Below, piece after piece: positions 35,779-45,183 of a stretch of 61,175 nt of DNA (positions are counted from its first letter, which is position 1; each line of letters opens with the position of its first letter). The DNA is taken from NCBI GenBank assembly GCA_964483105.1, contig CAYZZU010000015.1, forward strand, positions 1 to 61,175, read 5' to 3'. The position numbers were made by a program, and so were the translations under genes. The notes below the pieces were generated by a model, which had not been told where the DNA came from, ran no database searches, and saw only the letters and a list, made by a program, of their open reading frames with translations. The DNA is from CAYZZU01 sp964483105. Lineage in GTDB: Bacteria > CG2-30-53-67.

Positions 35779-37008
35779 ATGGGTGGCAAAGTGGGGATTG
35801 TTGTCGGCGGCGGGCCGGCGCCGGGGATCAACGGTGTGATCAGCGCGGCAAGTATTGAGGCGATTAACCAGGGGAAAGAGGTAATCGGGATTCTTGACGG
35901 GTTCAAGTGGCTTTCCCGGGGCGACAGCTCACATGTGATCCCCCTCAACCTCGGGCATGTTTCCAGGATCCACCTGAAAGGTGGTTCTCTCATCCGGACT
36001 TCCCGCGAGAATCCCACGAAGAGCCGGGAAAAGATGGACCATGTTATTCGGGCGCTGACTGAACTTCAAGTCCGGTATCTTGTGACGATCGGAGGGGATG
36101 ACACGGCCTTTACGTCGAGCCGGGTCGAGTCCGCCGCTGACGGGAGGATTTCGGTCTGTCATGTTCCGAAGACCATCGACAACGATCTTCCTCTTCCGGC
36201 CGGAGTTCCGACTTTTGGATATGAGACAGCCCGGGAGGTTGGAACCCGGCTCGTGGAAAACCTGATGGAGGATGCGAAAACCGCCGCCCGCTGGTATTTC
36301 GTGGTCGCCATGGGGCGTTCCGCCGGGCATCTCGCTCTTGGAATGGGGACCGGCGCAGGGGCTACTTTGACGCTGATCCCGGAGGAGCTTGGCGAGCGGT
36401 ATCCCTTGCGGCGGGTTCTCAATATCCTGGAGGGGGCGATCATCAAGAGACTTTCCACCGGAAAGGACTATGGTGTGGCCGTGATTGCCGAAGGTGTGGC
36501 GGCCCGACTGGATCGCGAATCATTCTCGGTGGTTCGTGACGCCCCGCGGGATGAGCATGGAAACATCCGTTTGGCCGAGATCCCTTTCGGAACGATTCTG
36601 AAAAATGAAGTAAGCCGCGAGCTGAAGGAGATGGGGATCCCCGCGACCATTGTTGCCAAGGATATCGGATATGAGCTCCGTTGTAACCCACCGACAGCCT
36701 TTGACCGCCAATATACCCGTAACCTTGGATGCAGCGCCGTCCGTTTTCTTCTGAACGGGGGGACAGGGGCTATGGTGCTTTTCCGGGACGGTAGAACCAC
36801 ACCCATCCCCTTCTCTGATATTATGGATGCGGATACGGGGAAAACACGTGTCCGGACTGTTGATATCGGGTCGGAGACATTTCAGACGGCCAGGCGTTAT
36901 ATGATCCGTCTGACTCCCGGGGACCTGGAAGGGGAAATGCTGGACCGTCTTGCGGAAACCGCGGGGATGGATCCGGAGGCGTTCAAAAAGAGATTCGATC
37001 CGATCTGA
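35779..37008 (+). CDS. 6-phosphofructokinase with PPi-dependent signature
   Basis: 409 residues from the ATG at 35779 behind AAGGAGGG. The family motif GGGPAPGINGV opens the protein. The nucleotide region reads GGDD (D107, D108) rather than GGDGS, and the catalytic loop reads PKTIDND with K131. Asp at the second position of GGDx and Lys before TIDND are the classical markers of pyrophosphate-dependent PFK. It would phosphorylate fructose-6-phosphate reversibly using PPi. The GH15 gene nearby suggests glycogen or starch use. Cofactor choice is inferred from signature residues only. Confidence 0.85.
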   Translation: MGGKVGIVVGGGPAPGINGVISAASIEAINQGKEVIGILDGFKWLSRGDSSHVIPLNLGHVSRIHLKGGSLIRTSRENPTKSREKMDHVIRALTELQVRYLVTIGGDDTAFTSSRVESAADGRISVCHVPKTIDNDLPLPAGVPTFGYETAREVGTRLVENLMEDAKTAARWYFVVAMGRSAGHLALGMGTGAGATLTLIPEELGERYPLRRVLNILEGAIIKRLSTGKDYGVAVIAEGVAARLDRESFSVVRDAPRDEHGNIRLAEIPFGTILKNEVSRELKEMGIPATIVAKDIGYELRCNPPTAFDRQYTRNLGCSAVRFLLNGGTGAMVLFRDGRTTPIPFSDIMDADTGKTRVRTVDIGSETFQTARRYMIRLTPGDLEGEMLDRLAETAGMDPEAFKKRFDPI

Positions 37009-37136
37009 AGTCTGAGTTTCTCCTCACGGTCCGGGAAAAGCAAAAAAGATGGGGCGCATCATTCAATAGTTCATTCGAAATTCTGCAATCATTATGAACC
37101 AGTCGTTTTTCCAAGAGGGGGGTTCAGTACCATTCG

Positions 37137-38120
37137 ATGATCTATGAAAGCGTGACCCCGGTTGCTTATCTGATCATTACGATTTTTTTTTCCCTGGGCG
37201 TGTTTCTCATGATCTCTGGGGCCGACCGGCTGGTGAACAGCGGGAGCGCTCTTGCGAAGCATTTCCGGATTTCTCCCCTTATTATCGGTTTGACGATCGT
37301 CTCCTTCGGGACCTCCTTCCCTGAATTTGCCGCGAGCCTGGTCGGTGCGCTTCGAGGAAAAACCGATATCGCCATGGGGAATGTGGTCGGGAGCAATATC
37401 TGCAACCTGGGGTTGGTTCTGGGGGCGGCGGCGGTTACACGCCCCATTTCAGTCCGGGCCGGCATTCTCAGAAAGGAGATTCCTTTTGTGCTTCTGATTT
37501 CCGGGTTGAGCTGGTGGATGGCCAGGGACAACCGGATCAGCAGGGGGGAAGGGGGATTTCTCTTCGGCCTTTTCCTGCTTTTTCTTTGGTACTGTATCCG
37601 GGCTGCCCGGCAGAAACATAGTGATATTGCAGTCGAGATCCCGGTGGTTGTGGATCGCGGTCCTACCCGGGAGACGTTTCGTCTTGTTTTCGGGCTGATT
37701 CTGCTCTTTGTGGGGGCCGACTTCACGATCCGTTCCGCCGTGAAGCTTGCGGAGAGGCTGGAAATTTCCCAGGCGGTGATCGGGCTCACGATCGTTGCTC
37801 TGGGGACCTCTCTGCCTGAACTGGTAACCAGTGTTGTGGCCCTGAAAAAGAACCAGGGGGATATCGGGCTTGGCAATGTGCTCGGCAGCAATGTCTTCAA
37901 TCTTCTTTTTATCCTGGGAGTAACTGCATTGGTTCGTCCGATCCCTTCTTCAGCCGGATTTTTCCGGTTTGATATTCCGGTCATGATTCTTTTTACGCTG
38001 ATCCTGATCCCGATCGCTAAAAACCAGATGCGAATCAGCCGCTTTGAGGGAGGGGCGCTTCTCTTCGCTTACGGGGCTTATCTCTTTTTCCTTGTTTTTT
38101 CAGATCGCATCCTGGTTTGA
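37137..38120 (+). CDS. Ca2+/Na+ antiporter, CaxA/YrbG family
   Basis: A 327-residue membrane protein with about ten spans and two inverted alpha repeats: GTSFPEFAASLVGA with GNVVGSNICNL, and GTSLPELVTSVVAL with GNVLGSNVFNL. Those acidic and Asn/Ser motifs bind Ca2+ and Na+. The central loop is basic. It likely exports calcium using the sodium gradient. The ATG at 37137 has no strong ribosome site; an AGGGGGG lies about 20 nt upstream. Confidence 0.92.
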   Translation: MIYESVTPVAYLIITIFFSLGVFLMISGADRLVNSGSALAKHFRISPLIIGLTIVSFGTSFPEFAASLVGALRGKTDIAMGNVVGSNICNLGLVLGAAAVTRPISVRAGILRKEIPFVLLISGLSWWMARDNRISRGEGGFLFGLFLLFLWYCIRAARQKHSDIAVEIPVVVDRGPTRETFRLVFGLILLFVGADFTIRSAVKLAERLEISQAVIGLTIVALGTSLPELVTSVVALKKNQGDIGLGNVLGSNVFNLLFILGVTALVRPIPSSAGFFRFDIPVMILFTLILIPIAKNQMRISRFEGGALLFAYGAYLFFLVFSDRILV

Positions 38121-38210
38121 CGACCTGCAGGTTCTACGCTATAGTTCAGACAATATCGTAATGCCGGAGAATTCTTGAACCCCGGCGTGTCCCCCCCTGA
38201 AAGGATTCCC

Positions 38211-40178
38211 ATGCCCCGAGACATCCCGGTCGGAAATGGCTCCCTCCTGGTTTGTTTTGATTTTGAGTATCAGCTCCGCGATCTCTATTTCCCCTACGTG
38301 GGGAAAGAGAACCATGCCTGCTGCCATGCCTTCCGGCTGGGCTTCTGGGTGGAGGGGCGTTTCTCCTGGATGGGGCCGGAATGGAACAAGGAGATCCGTT
38401 ATCTGAATGAAACCCAGGTTTCCGAAGTCCATGCGGAACATGCCGGGCTTTCACTGCGGCTTTCCTGTAACGATCTGGTGGATTTCCATGAGGACATCTA
38501 TATTAAGAAGATGACCGTTGAAAATCAAAGCGATCGGGAACGTGAGGTCCGGATTTTCTTCAGCGAGGATGCTCATCTCTATGGAACGGAAGTCGGAGAT
38601 ACGGTCTTTTATGATCCGGAGACGGAAACCCTGATTCACTACAAGGATCTCCGGTACCTTTCCTTCGGGGCATGGGTCGGAAGCGGAGTCCGATTGGATC
38701 AGTTCTCCACGGGGATCAAGGAGTTTCAGGGGGCCGATGGAACATGGAAGGATGCTGAGGACGGAATTTTAGAGGGAAACCCGATCGCCCAGGGGTCTGT
38801 GGATTCCACCCTTGGAGTGAACCTGAAGATTCCGGCCAGTGGATCGAGAACTTTGTATTTCTGGATCAGCGCCGGCACCAAGTACCACGAGATTCTTCAT
38901 CTGACTTCCGTAATCCGGGACAAGGGCCCGGAGAAATTGTTGAGGAGGACCCGGGCCTACTGGCATCGATGGGTGAACAAGAGGGAGATCGAATTCCCCG
39001 GCCTTTCTCCGGAAGTGATCGATCTGTTCAAGAAAAGTCTCCTGATCATTCGCACCCAGATTGATCGGGGAGGGGCGGTGATTGCCGCGAACGATTCGGA
39101 CATACGCAAATTCGGGAGGGATACATACAGTTACATGTGGCCCCGGGACGGGGCACTGGTCGTGTACGCGCTGGACCGGATGGAGTATATCAATCTGTCG
39201 GAAAACTTCTTCTCCTTCTGTGCGAAGATTCTGAAGGAGGAGGGGTATTTCCTTCACAAATACAATCCGAACGGCTCTCTGGCCTCCTCCTGGCATCCCT
39301 GGCAGCGGGATGACATGACGACCCTCCCGATTCAGGAGGATGAGACCGCCCTGGTTCTCTGGGCGTTGGATTATCACTACAATCGTTATCGAAATCTGGA
39401 ATTTATCAAACCTTTTTATCGGAGCCTGATCATCCGGTCCGCCGATTTCATGGATTACTACAGGGATCCTGAGACCGGTCTTCCCCGCCCTTCCTATGAT
39501 CTCTGGGAGGAACGAATCGGGATTCACGCCTTTACCTGTGCGGCGGTCTACGCCGGTTTGAGATCCGCCGCGAATTTTGCGGATCTCTTCGGCGAGAAGG
39601 AAGATCGCGACCGCTACCTCATGGCCTGCTCTGAACTCCGTTCGGCGGTGGAGGAATTTTTTTATGACCCCGCTTCCGGTCGTTTTGCCAGGATGTTGAT
39701 CAACGAGGGAGGGGCCTTGAAGCGGGATATGACCCTGGATGCCAGCCTCTTCGGTTTAACCCGCTTTGGAATGTTCGATCCGGGGGATCCCAGGATGGTG
39801 CGGACCATGAAGGATTCAACCGAGGCGCTCAGTGTCCGGACAGAGATCGGAGGGATGGCCCGCTATGAAAGGGATTATTATCACCGGGTGAGTGATGACT
39901 ACGATCAGATTCCGGGGAATCCCTGGTTTATCTGTTCCCTCTGGACGGCACAATACCGAATCGCCGGTGCGGAAACATTGGAGGATTTGACCAACGTGCG
40001 CCCCATTCTGCAATGGGTCCAAAGACATGCACGGCCCTCCGGTGTCATCGGAGAACAGATGAACCCCCTCACCGGGTCCTATCTGTCCGTTTCACCCCTG
40101 ACCTGGAGCCACGCCGAGTATGTGATTACCATCTCGGACTATCTGGAGAAGTTCCATGCCTTGTCCGGGAGGAAATAA
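38211..40178 (+). CDS. GH15 glycoside hydrolase (glucoamylase-like)
   Basis: 655 residues from the ATG at 38211 behind AAAGGA; an in-frame TTG at 38175 is an alternative. The N-terminal beta-sandwich (GSLLVCFDFEYQLRDLYFPYVG) is followed by an (alpha/alpha)6 barrel with YMWPRDGALVVYAL, YDLWEERIGIHAFT (Glu near residue 431 as the likely general acid) and TWSHAEYVITISDYLE (likely base). No signal peptide is seen, so it probably trims intracellular glycogen or maltodextrins to glucose. It ends 12 bp from convergent ctpA. Confidence 0.88.
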   Translation: MPRDIPVGNGSLLVCFDFEYQLRDLYFPYVGKENHACCHAFRLGFWVEGRFSWMGPEWNKEIRYLNETQVSEVHAEHAGLSLRLSCNDLVDFHEDIYIKKMTVENQSDREREVRIFFSEDAHLYGTEVGDTVFYDPETETLIHYKDLRYLSFGAWVGSGVRLDQFSTGIKEFQGADGTWKDAEDGILEGNPIAQGSVDSTLGVNLKIPASGSRTLYFWISAGTKYHEILHLTSVIRDKGPEKLLRRTRAYWHRWVNKREIEFPGLSPEVIDLFKKSLLIIRTQIDRGGAVIAANDSDIRKFGRDTYSYMWPRDGALVVYALDRMEYINLSENFFSFCAKILKEEGYFLHKYNPNGSLASSWHPWQRDDMTTLPIQEDETALVLWALDYHYNRYRNLEFIKPFYRSLIIRSADFMDYYRDPETGLPRPSYDLWEERIGIHAFTCAAVYAGLRSAANFADLFGEKEDRDRYLMACSELRSAVEEFFYDPASGRFARMLINEGGALKRDMTLDASLFGLTRFGMFDPGDPRMVRTMKDSTEALSVRTEIGGMARYERDYYHRVSDDYDQIPGNPWFICSLWTAQYRIAGAETLEDLTNVRPILQWVQRHARPSGVIGEQMNPLTGSYLSVSPLTWSHAEYVITISDYLEKFHALSGRK

Positions 40179-40190
40179 ACTTCCCCCTGT

Positions 40191-41507
40191 TCAGAAGACC
40201 AGTTTTTTCCCCTTAAAAACCTTCCATGCCTTGAGCAGCGCAATGGCTTCCTGGAGCTGATAGTCGCTCCTCTCCTTTTCCAGTTTGTTGTTCTTTTTCC
40301 CGGGTGTTGTTTCGGGAACTTCTTCGTTGTGTTGTTCCTTCACGTCCGGATTTTCCAGGTGGTTTTTCAGATCCGCTTCCTTGATCCGGTGGAATTTCTG
40401 CTCCTTGGATTCCAGGATGACCTTGTCCTGTACCTCCACGTCCGGGGTGATTCCCAGGTTCTGGATCGATTTGTCTCTCGGAGTATAGTATTTTGCGGTG
40501 GTCAATCGAAGTCCGGAACCATCATTCAGCGGCACAACCGTCTGGACCGAGCCTTTCCCAAAGGTCTGCGTCCCCAGAATGATGGCGCGGCCCCAATCCT
40601 GGAGTGCGCCCGACACGATTTCGCTGGCACTGGCGCTGCCGCCGTTGACCAGGACCACCACGGGAAGTTTGGGGAAATCGAATTGGTTCCTGACACGGTA
40701 TTCCTGTCTTTCATGGCTGCGTCCCTTGGTATAGACCACCAGGGTTCCCTTGTCCAGGAATTTCCCGCAGACCTTTACGGCCTCGTCCAGCAGTCCGCCC
40801 GGGTTGTTACGCAGATCCAGTATCAGGGACTGAATCTTTTCGTTCTTCAGCATGTTCCGCATGGCGTCCCCCACTTCCTTGCCGCTGCCCTGTTGAAACT
40901 GAGCCAGGCGGATATAGCCGATTTCATGATCGAAGACCTTGAATTTCACGCTTTTGACCTTGATGATCGCCCGGGTGATGGTAAATTTTCTCGGTTTCTT
41001 GAATCCTTCCCGCATGATGGTCAGGACGACGGTGGTGTTCGGTTTGCCACGCATCAGCTTGACCGCTTCCATGAGGCTCAGATCCTTGGTCCAATGATCG
41101 TTGACCTTGAGGATCCAGTCTCCGGCTTTCAGACCCGCACGGTCACCGGGGGTATCCTCGATCGGCGCGATGATGGTCAATTGTTTGTTGCGGATGGAGA
41201 TCTGGATCCCGATTCCACCGAACTTTCCCCGGGTATCCACCTGGAGTTCCTTGTAGGTGTCGGGTTCCATGAAACTGGAATGGGGATCCAGGGAAGAAAG
41301 CATCCCCTTGATGGCACCGTAGATCAGTTTCTTGGTATCCACCTCCTCCACGTAGTGCTTCTGGACCAGATTCAACACCTCGGAAAAGATGTTGAGCTGT
41401 TCATAGGTTTCGCCGGTTGCCTGCACTCGTTTTTCCTGAAACCCCCCCACGGTCAGCAGGAGAATCAGGAGTAAGAGAACGGACGCGGCAGTGAGTCTTT
41501 TTTTCAT
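40191..41507 (-). CDS. ctpA: C-terminal processing protease, S41 family
   Basis: 438 residues from the ATG at 41507 behind GGAGG. It has an N-terminal membrane signal (LLLLILLLTVGGF) and a PDZ domain (GGIGIQISIRNKQ). The serine protease core has VNGGSASASEIVSGAL (nucleophile Ser near 290) and FGKGSVQ (general base Lys near 316). The C-terminal tail is charged and Lys/Glu-rich. Periplasmic CtpA-type proteases degrade or mature cell-wall enzymes, which fits its place downstream of envC and ftsEX. Confidence 0.93.
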   Translation of the reverse strand: MKKRLTAASVLLLLILLLTVGGFQEKRVQATGETYEQLNIFSEVLNLVQKHYVEEVDTKKLIYGAIKGMLSSLDPHSSFMEPDTYKELQVDTRGKFGGIGIQISIRNKQLTIIAPIEDTPGDRAGLKAGDWILKVNDHWTKDLSLMEAVKLMRGKPNTTVVLTIMREGFKKPRKFTITRAIIKVKSVKFKVFDHEIGYIRLAQFQQGSGKEVGDAMRNMLKNEKIQSLILDLRNNPGGLLDEAVKVCGKFLDKGTLVVYTKGRSHERQEYRVRNQFDFPKLPVVVLVNGGSASASEIVSGALQDWGRAIILGTQTFGKGSVQTVVPLNDGSGLRLTTAKYYTPRDKSIQNLGITPDVEVQDKVILESKEQKFHRIKEADLKNHLENPDVKEQHNEEVPETTPGKKNNKLEKERSDYQLQEAIALLKAWKVFKGKKLVF

Positions 41508-41591
41508 GAATCCAACCTCCATCAATGGAATCAATGGTGTAGTGGGAAGAACTTGAAATTTTTTCAATCCTTCTTCAGAAATCTGTTTTGA

Positions 41592-42767
41592 TTACCGGGC
41601 GGCCAACCAACTCGTCGGGTTTTGCGGTATTCCGTGATACCGAATCTCGAAATAGAGCAGGGGGCCGTTCAGAGATCCTGTTTCTCCAACCTTCCCGATT
41701 TCCTGGCCTTGCTTGATTTTTTCCTTTACGGATACGAGGATCCGGGAAAGATGGGCATAAACACTGTAGAATCCCTTTCCATGGTCCAGGATGACCATCT
41801 GTCCGTACCCCTTGAACCAGTCCGCAAAAAGAACCGTTCCTTTGTATATGGCGTGAACCTTGTCACCGGATTTCGCGGCAATGTCGATCCCGTTGGAAAA
41901 AATATACGTGTTGAATCTGGAATGCTTATGTTTCCCGAATTCCGTTACCACCTCTCCCTCCACCGGCCAGGAAAGGTGGCCCTTATAATGCTTGAAATCC
42001 CCGAACAGGGAGTCCCGTTGACGAATCAGCTCGGTGATGGTCTCCTGAAGGGATGCCGCCGATTGATTCAATTCGGCAAGCAGCCTTTTCTGCGCGGATT
42101 TCTTGCTCCGGATTTCTTTCAACAGTCTGGAGCGTTCCTCGCGTTCGGCAAGAATCTCCCGGTTTTTCTCCTTGGATGCCTTTCGCAGTGTCCGGATTTT
42201 TTCTTCCCGGCCGGCCAGGGCTTTTTCCCGGGGCTTCAGTGAAGTGTAAACCTTCTGGTAGTTCAGCAAGATCTTCCGGTCCTCCTCGGCCAGAAGCTTT
42301 ACATACCGGTATTGTTTCAGTAAATCGGTATAACTGCCGGCGGTAAAAAGAGCCTTGACGTAGGAATACCCTCCATATTTGTAAAGTTGAATCACTTTGT
42401 AAGAGAGATAGGCCCGGAACCGTTCCAGGTTCTTTTGAATTTCTTCAATTTCAGCCTTCAACTGCTCTCTTTCTTTGAGAGCTTCTTTCTGCGACAGGTC
42501 GTAGGATTCCAGTTGTTCTTCTTTGGAAAGGAGTCTTCGGTCCAGTGCCTGGATCTGCGACAAAAGCCCTTTCTCCTGTTTCGCGAATTTGCGGAGGGCC
42601 GCCTTTTTTTCCGCTATGGACCTCTGAACCTTTTTCAGGGCCTTTTGCCGGGAGCCGATCTTTCCCTCGATCTCACGGAGGTCTGCGCCTGTGTTTCCCG
42701 GGAAAAGAGAAATGAGCCAAAGAACCGATATGAACACGCAGGAGGTTTTGTGAAAACGCAACTTCAC
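41592..42767 (-). CDS. envC: EnvC-like murein hydrolase activator with degenerate LytM domain
   Basis: 391 residues. It has a signal peptide (about 1-28), a long coiled coil (about 30-250) and a C-terminal LytM/M23 domain. The LytM metal site is degenerate: the first histidine of HxxxD is replaced in SNGIDIAA (about 289), and the HxH-type motif reads LYFEIRYH. This matches EnvC-type proteins, which activate amidases instead of cutting peptidoglycan. The neighbouring FtsEX is the known ATP-driven partner of EnvC in daughter-cell separation. Confidence 0.9.
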   Translation of the reverse strand: MKLRFHKTSCVFISVLWLISLFPGNTGADLREIEGKIGSRQKALKKVQRSIAEKKAALRKFAKQEKGLLSQIQALDRRLLSKEEQLESYDLSQKEALKEREQLKAEIEEIQKNLERFRAYLSYKVIQLYKYGGYSYVKALFTAGSYTDLLKQYRYVKLLAEEDRKILLNYQKVYTSLKPREKALAGREEKIRTLRKASKEKNREILAEREERSRLLKEIRSKKSAQKRLLAELNQSAASLQETITELIRQRDSLFGDFKHYKGHLSWPVEGEVVTEFGKHKHSRFNTYIFSNGIDIAAKSGDKVHAIYKGTVLFADWFKGYGQMVILDHGKGFYSVYAHLSRILVSVKEKIKQGQEIGKVGETGSLNGPLLYFEIRYHGIPQNPTSWLAAR

Positions 42768-42775
42768 TTTCCCCC

Positions 42776-43678
42776 TTATATTTTCAGGAAACGTCCCAGC
42801 GACATCAGGCTCCCCAAAAGGCCGAGAAACATTCCGATGATTGCCATCCAGAAAAGTATGGAAGGCGGCAAAAAGGTAATAGACAGCTCTTTGAGAAAGA
42901 ACAGTTCGGCGCTATGCCGAAGCCTTGGTATCCAGAGATAGTAGGTCGCGTAGAGCATGGCAATAGACAGGATGGCGCCGATCAGTCCTTGAAAGAGCCC
43001 CTCCAGAAGAAAAGGCCCCTTGATGAACCAGTTGGTCGCACCGATCAGCCGCATGACGGCCAGTTCATCCCGTCTGGCGTAAACCGTCAGGCGGACCGTG
43101 TTGGCGATAATGAAGAGAATGGCCACCGCAAGCAATCCGCCCAGGATCAGTCCGATGAAACGGAGAACACGGATGAAGGTGAGAAGCGTGTCGGTCCATT
43201 CCCTGCCGTACTGGATCTCCTGGAACTCGGGGATTTCGCCGATCCTCTGAACCAGTCGATTCACGACCTTCCGGGTTTTGGCCTTCTCGGAAAGTCCGAT
43301 TTCGAAGGAATCCGGTAAAGGGTTTCCCGCCAATCCTTCCAGCAGATAAACGGAATCCGGATGTTCCGATTTGAACCGGCGGAGGGCGTCTTCCTTGGAG
43401 ACATATTGAATCCGGGCGATTTCGGGATTTTCCCAGAGCTTTTTCTTGATTTCTTCCACCTGGTCGGGATCCACCCCCTTTTTCAGGAAGGCGGTGATCT
43501 CGACCTGCCGGATCCACCCCGTGGTCAACTGGTGGACGTTAATATATACAATCAGGAAGGCGCCCAGAATCATCAGGGCCAGGCTGATTGTAGCGATGGC
43601 TACTATGCTGATGAATCTGTTGTGACGTAGACTCTTGAATCCTTCTTCGACAAAATAGGCCAGATCTCTCACGAACAT
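42776..43678 (-). CDS. ftsX: Cell division protein FtsX
   Basis: 300 residues from the ATG at 43676-43678 (MFVRDLAYFVEEGFKSL) behind GAGGG. An upstream ATG at 43723 would add 15 residues, but its GGAGG is only 1 nt away. Four membrane spans surround a large extracytoplasmic loop (ITAFLKKGVDPDQVEEIKKK...QYVSKEDALRRF), the site that contacts EnvC. The last spans carry RRDELAVMRLIGATNWFI. The gene ends 8 bp before envC. Confidence 0.92.
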   Translation of the reverse strand: MFVRDLAYFVEEGFKSLRHNRFISIVAIATISLALMILGAFLIVYINVHQLTTGWIRQVEITAFLKKGVDPDQVEEIKKKLWENPEIARIQYVSKEDALRRFKSEHPDSVYLLEGLAGNPLPDSFEIGLSEKAKTRKVVNRLVQRIGEIPEFQEIQYGREWTDTLLTFIRVLRFIGLILGGLLAVAILFIIANTVRLTVYARRDELAVMRLIGATNWFIKGPFLLEGLFQGLIGAILSIAMLYATYYLWIPRLRHSAELFFLKELSITFLPPSILFWMAIIGMFLGLLGSLMSLGRFLKI

Positions 43679-43745
43679 CTGCCGGACCCTCTTTCCAACG
43701 TCCTTTGATTCCGCATGCGCCATTCCTCCCGGGGTGTGGTCCTGT

Positions 43746-44465
43746 TCATGGTGTCTCCAGGCTGGAGGCCGTCTCTTCGGATTCGGAGACATCCGATTTG
43801 CCGGGCTCGGAATCGTCGACACATTTCCCCCGCTCCAGGCGGACCACACGCTTTTTCATCCGCTTCACCAGTTCCATGTTGTGTGAGGCGATGAGGACGG
43901 TGGTTCCCCGTGCGTTGATTTCCAGCAGCAGTTCCATAATTTCTTCGGCCACCACGGAATCCAGGTTGCCCGTCGGTTCATCCGCCAGAAGAATCACGGG
44001 GTCGTTCACCACGGCCCTTGCAATGGCCACACGTTGCTGCTCTCCGCCGGACAGGCGGAGTGGGAAACTGTTGATCTTGTGTTGCAGTCCGACCCGTCGC
44101 AGGACGTCCCAGCCCTTCCGTTTCATGGCGCTTTTCGGGGTTCCGATAACCCGGAGAGCGAATGCGATATTCTCGAAGACGGATTTTGATCGGATCAGTT
44201 TGAAATCCTGGAAGACGACGCCGATGTTACGCCTCAGATAAGGGATACTTCCGGCCCGGAGGCGGTTGAGGTTCAGGCCGTTGACCAGAATTTCACCCCG
44301 GTCCGCCTGTTCTTCGCAATAGATCAATTTTAAAAGTGTTGTTTTCCCGGCTCCGCTTGGGCCGGTAATGAATACAAATTCACCTTTCCGGATGTGAAGG
44401 TTGACCCCATTCAATGCGATGCAGTCCTTCTCATAACGTTTCTTGATGTTCTTCATCCGGATCAT
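43746..44465 (-). CDS. ftsE: Cell division ATP-binding protein FtsE
   Basis: 239 residues. Walker A is GPSGAGKTT (35-43), the signature is LSGGEQQRVAIARAV and Walker B is LLADEPTGNLD. The Q-loop region has VFQDFKLIRSKSVFENIAFAL. A charged 20-residue C-terminal tail extends past the usual FtsE end. It couples ATP hydrolysis through FtsX to EnvC and amidase activation. It begins with ATG at 44463-44465. Confidence 0.95.
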   Translation of the reverse strand: MIRMKNIKKRYEKDCIALNGVNLHIRKGEFVFITGPSGAGKTTLLKLIYCEEQADRGEILVNGLNLNRLRAGSIPYLRRNIGVVFQDFKLIRSKSVFENIAFALRVIGTPKSAMKRKGWDVLRRVGLQHKINSFPLRLSGGEQQRVAIARAVVNDPVILLADEPTGNLDSVVAEEIMELLLEINARGTTVLIASHNMELVKRMKKRVVRLERGKCVDDSEPGKSDVSESEETASSLETP

Positions 44466-44537
44466 TGAGGAATCCTGAATTTGTTCTGATGCGGTTTCAA
44501 GGATGCGGGGTTCCCACGCAAAGAGTGACCGGGAAGA

Positions 44538-44876
44538 CTATTCGTCGCTGCTTAACAGATAGTCGATGATGACTTCATCAAGACTTTTTTCTTTCAACGG
44601 TTCCCCGGGATCCGTCTCCTTCGCGGATTCGTCAAACCGGCCGGATTTGAGATCCCGTATCATCTGTTTATGCTGCTCCTTCATCAGATTCCGGACCGCG
44701 TCGTCCAGACAATCCGCCTTGAGAATATCAGCGTAACTGAGTTTTCGCGAGCTGAGAATCTTGCCATCTTGGTAAAGGAGAGTCACAATGACGGGGTTCC
44801 GAATCCCGTTATCTTCCGTCTGAATATGAAAATTTGTGCCTTTATAGACGAAATCGGTATTGTAACCCGTCAACAT
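44538..44876 (-). CDS. Conserved hypothetical protein, 112 aa
   Basis: From the ATG at 44874-44876 the product is MLTGYNTDFVYKG and onward. The core YNTDFVYKGTNFHIQTEDNG and ILSSRKLSYADIL form a compact beta-rich domain that I recall as a conserved unnamed family, often annotated hypothetical. The C-terminal half is acidic and ends DEVIIDYLLSSDE. There is no clear Shine-Dalgarno. A promoter 66-95 bp upstream supports the short start over longer frames. It precedes ftsE by 72 bp and may be co-transcribed. Confidence 0.65.
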   Translation of the reverse strand: MLTGYNTDFVYKGTNFHIQTEDNGIRNPVIVTLLYQDGKILSSRKLSYADILKADCLDDAVRNLMKEQHKQMIRDLKSGRFDESAKETDPGEPLKEKSLDEVIIDYLLSSDE

Positions 44877-44941
44877 TTGTGGGCGAGCCCCCGGATCAGA
44901 ACAGGAATCAAGAGAAGGCTGCGAATTCCTTACTTCACAAC

Positions 44942-44971
44942 AATATAGCACAGAGGATTTCCGGGTTTCAA
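44942..44971 (-). promoter_or_regulatory. Sigma-70 promoter for the 44538-44876 gene and ftsE operon
   Basis: Minus strand: -35 TTGAAA (44966-44971), 18-bp spacer, -10 TATATT (44942-44947). Confidence 0.6.
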
Positions 44972-44987
44972 GATTTAAAAATCAGGA

Positions 44988-45033
44988 CTTCCCTGAATTG
45001 TAAAAAAAAACACTACGGACACTTTTCAAAACG
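44988..45033 (-). repeat. Dispersed 46-bp repeat, copy B
   Basis: The reverse complement matches 60-105 at 42 of 46 bases. It lies between the promoter at 44942 and the divergent NYN gene. Confidence 0.75.
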
Positions 45034-45093
45034 AGCTTTCTCAACAAAACGATCTGAACATTTCTATCGCTGGATTCGGGAAGTGGGCCGGCC

Positions 45094-45121
45094 TTGACGG
45101 AATCACTTTCGTTGTGATAAA
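45094..45121 (+). promoter_or_regulatory. Promoter for the NYN-domain gene
   Basis: -35 TTGACG (45094-45099), 16-bp spacer, -10 GATAAA (45116-45121), 62 bp before the start. Confidence 0.5.
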
Positions 45122-45183
45122 CAAAACGGGAAGAGATTGGATCCGGAACCGTAGTATGGTTGAATCCGCGGGAAGGAAATCGG

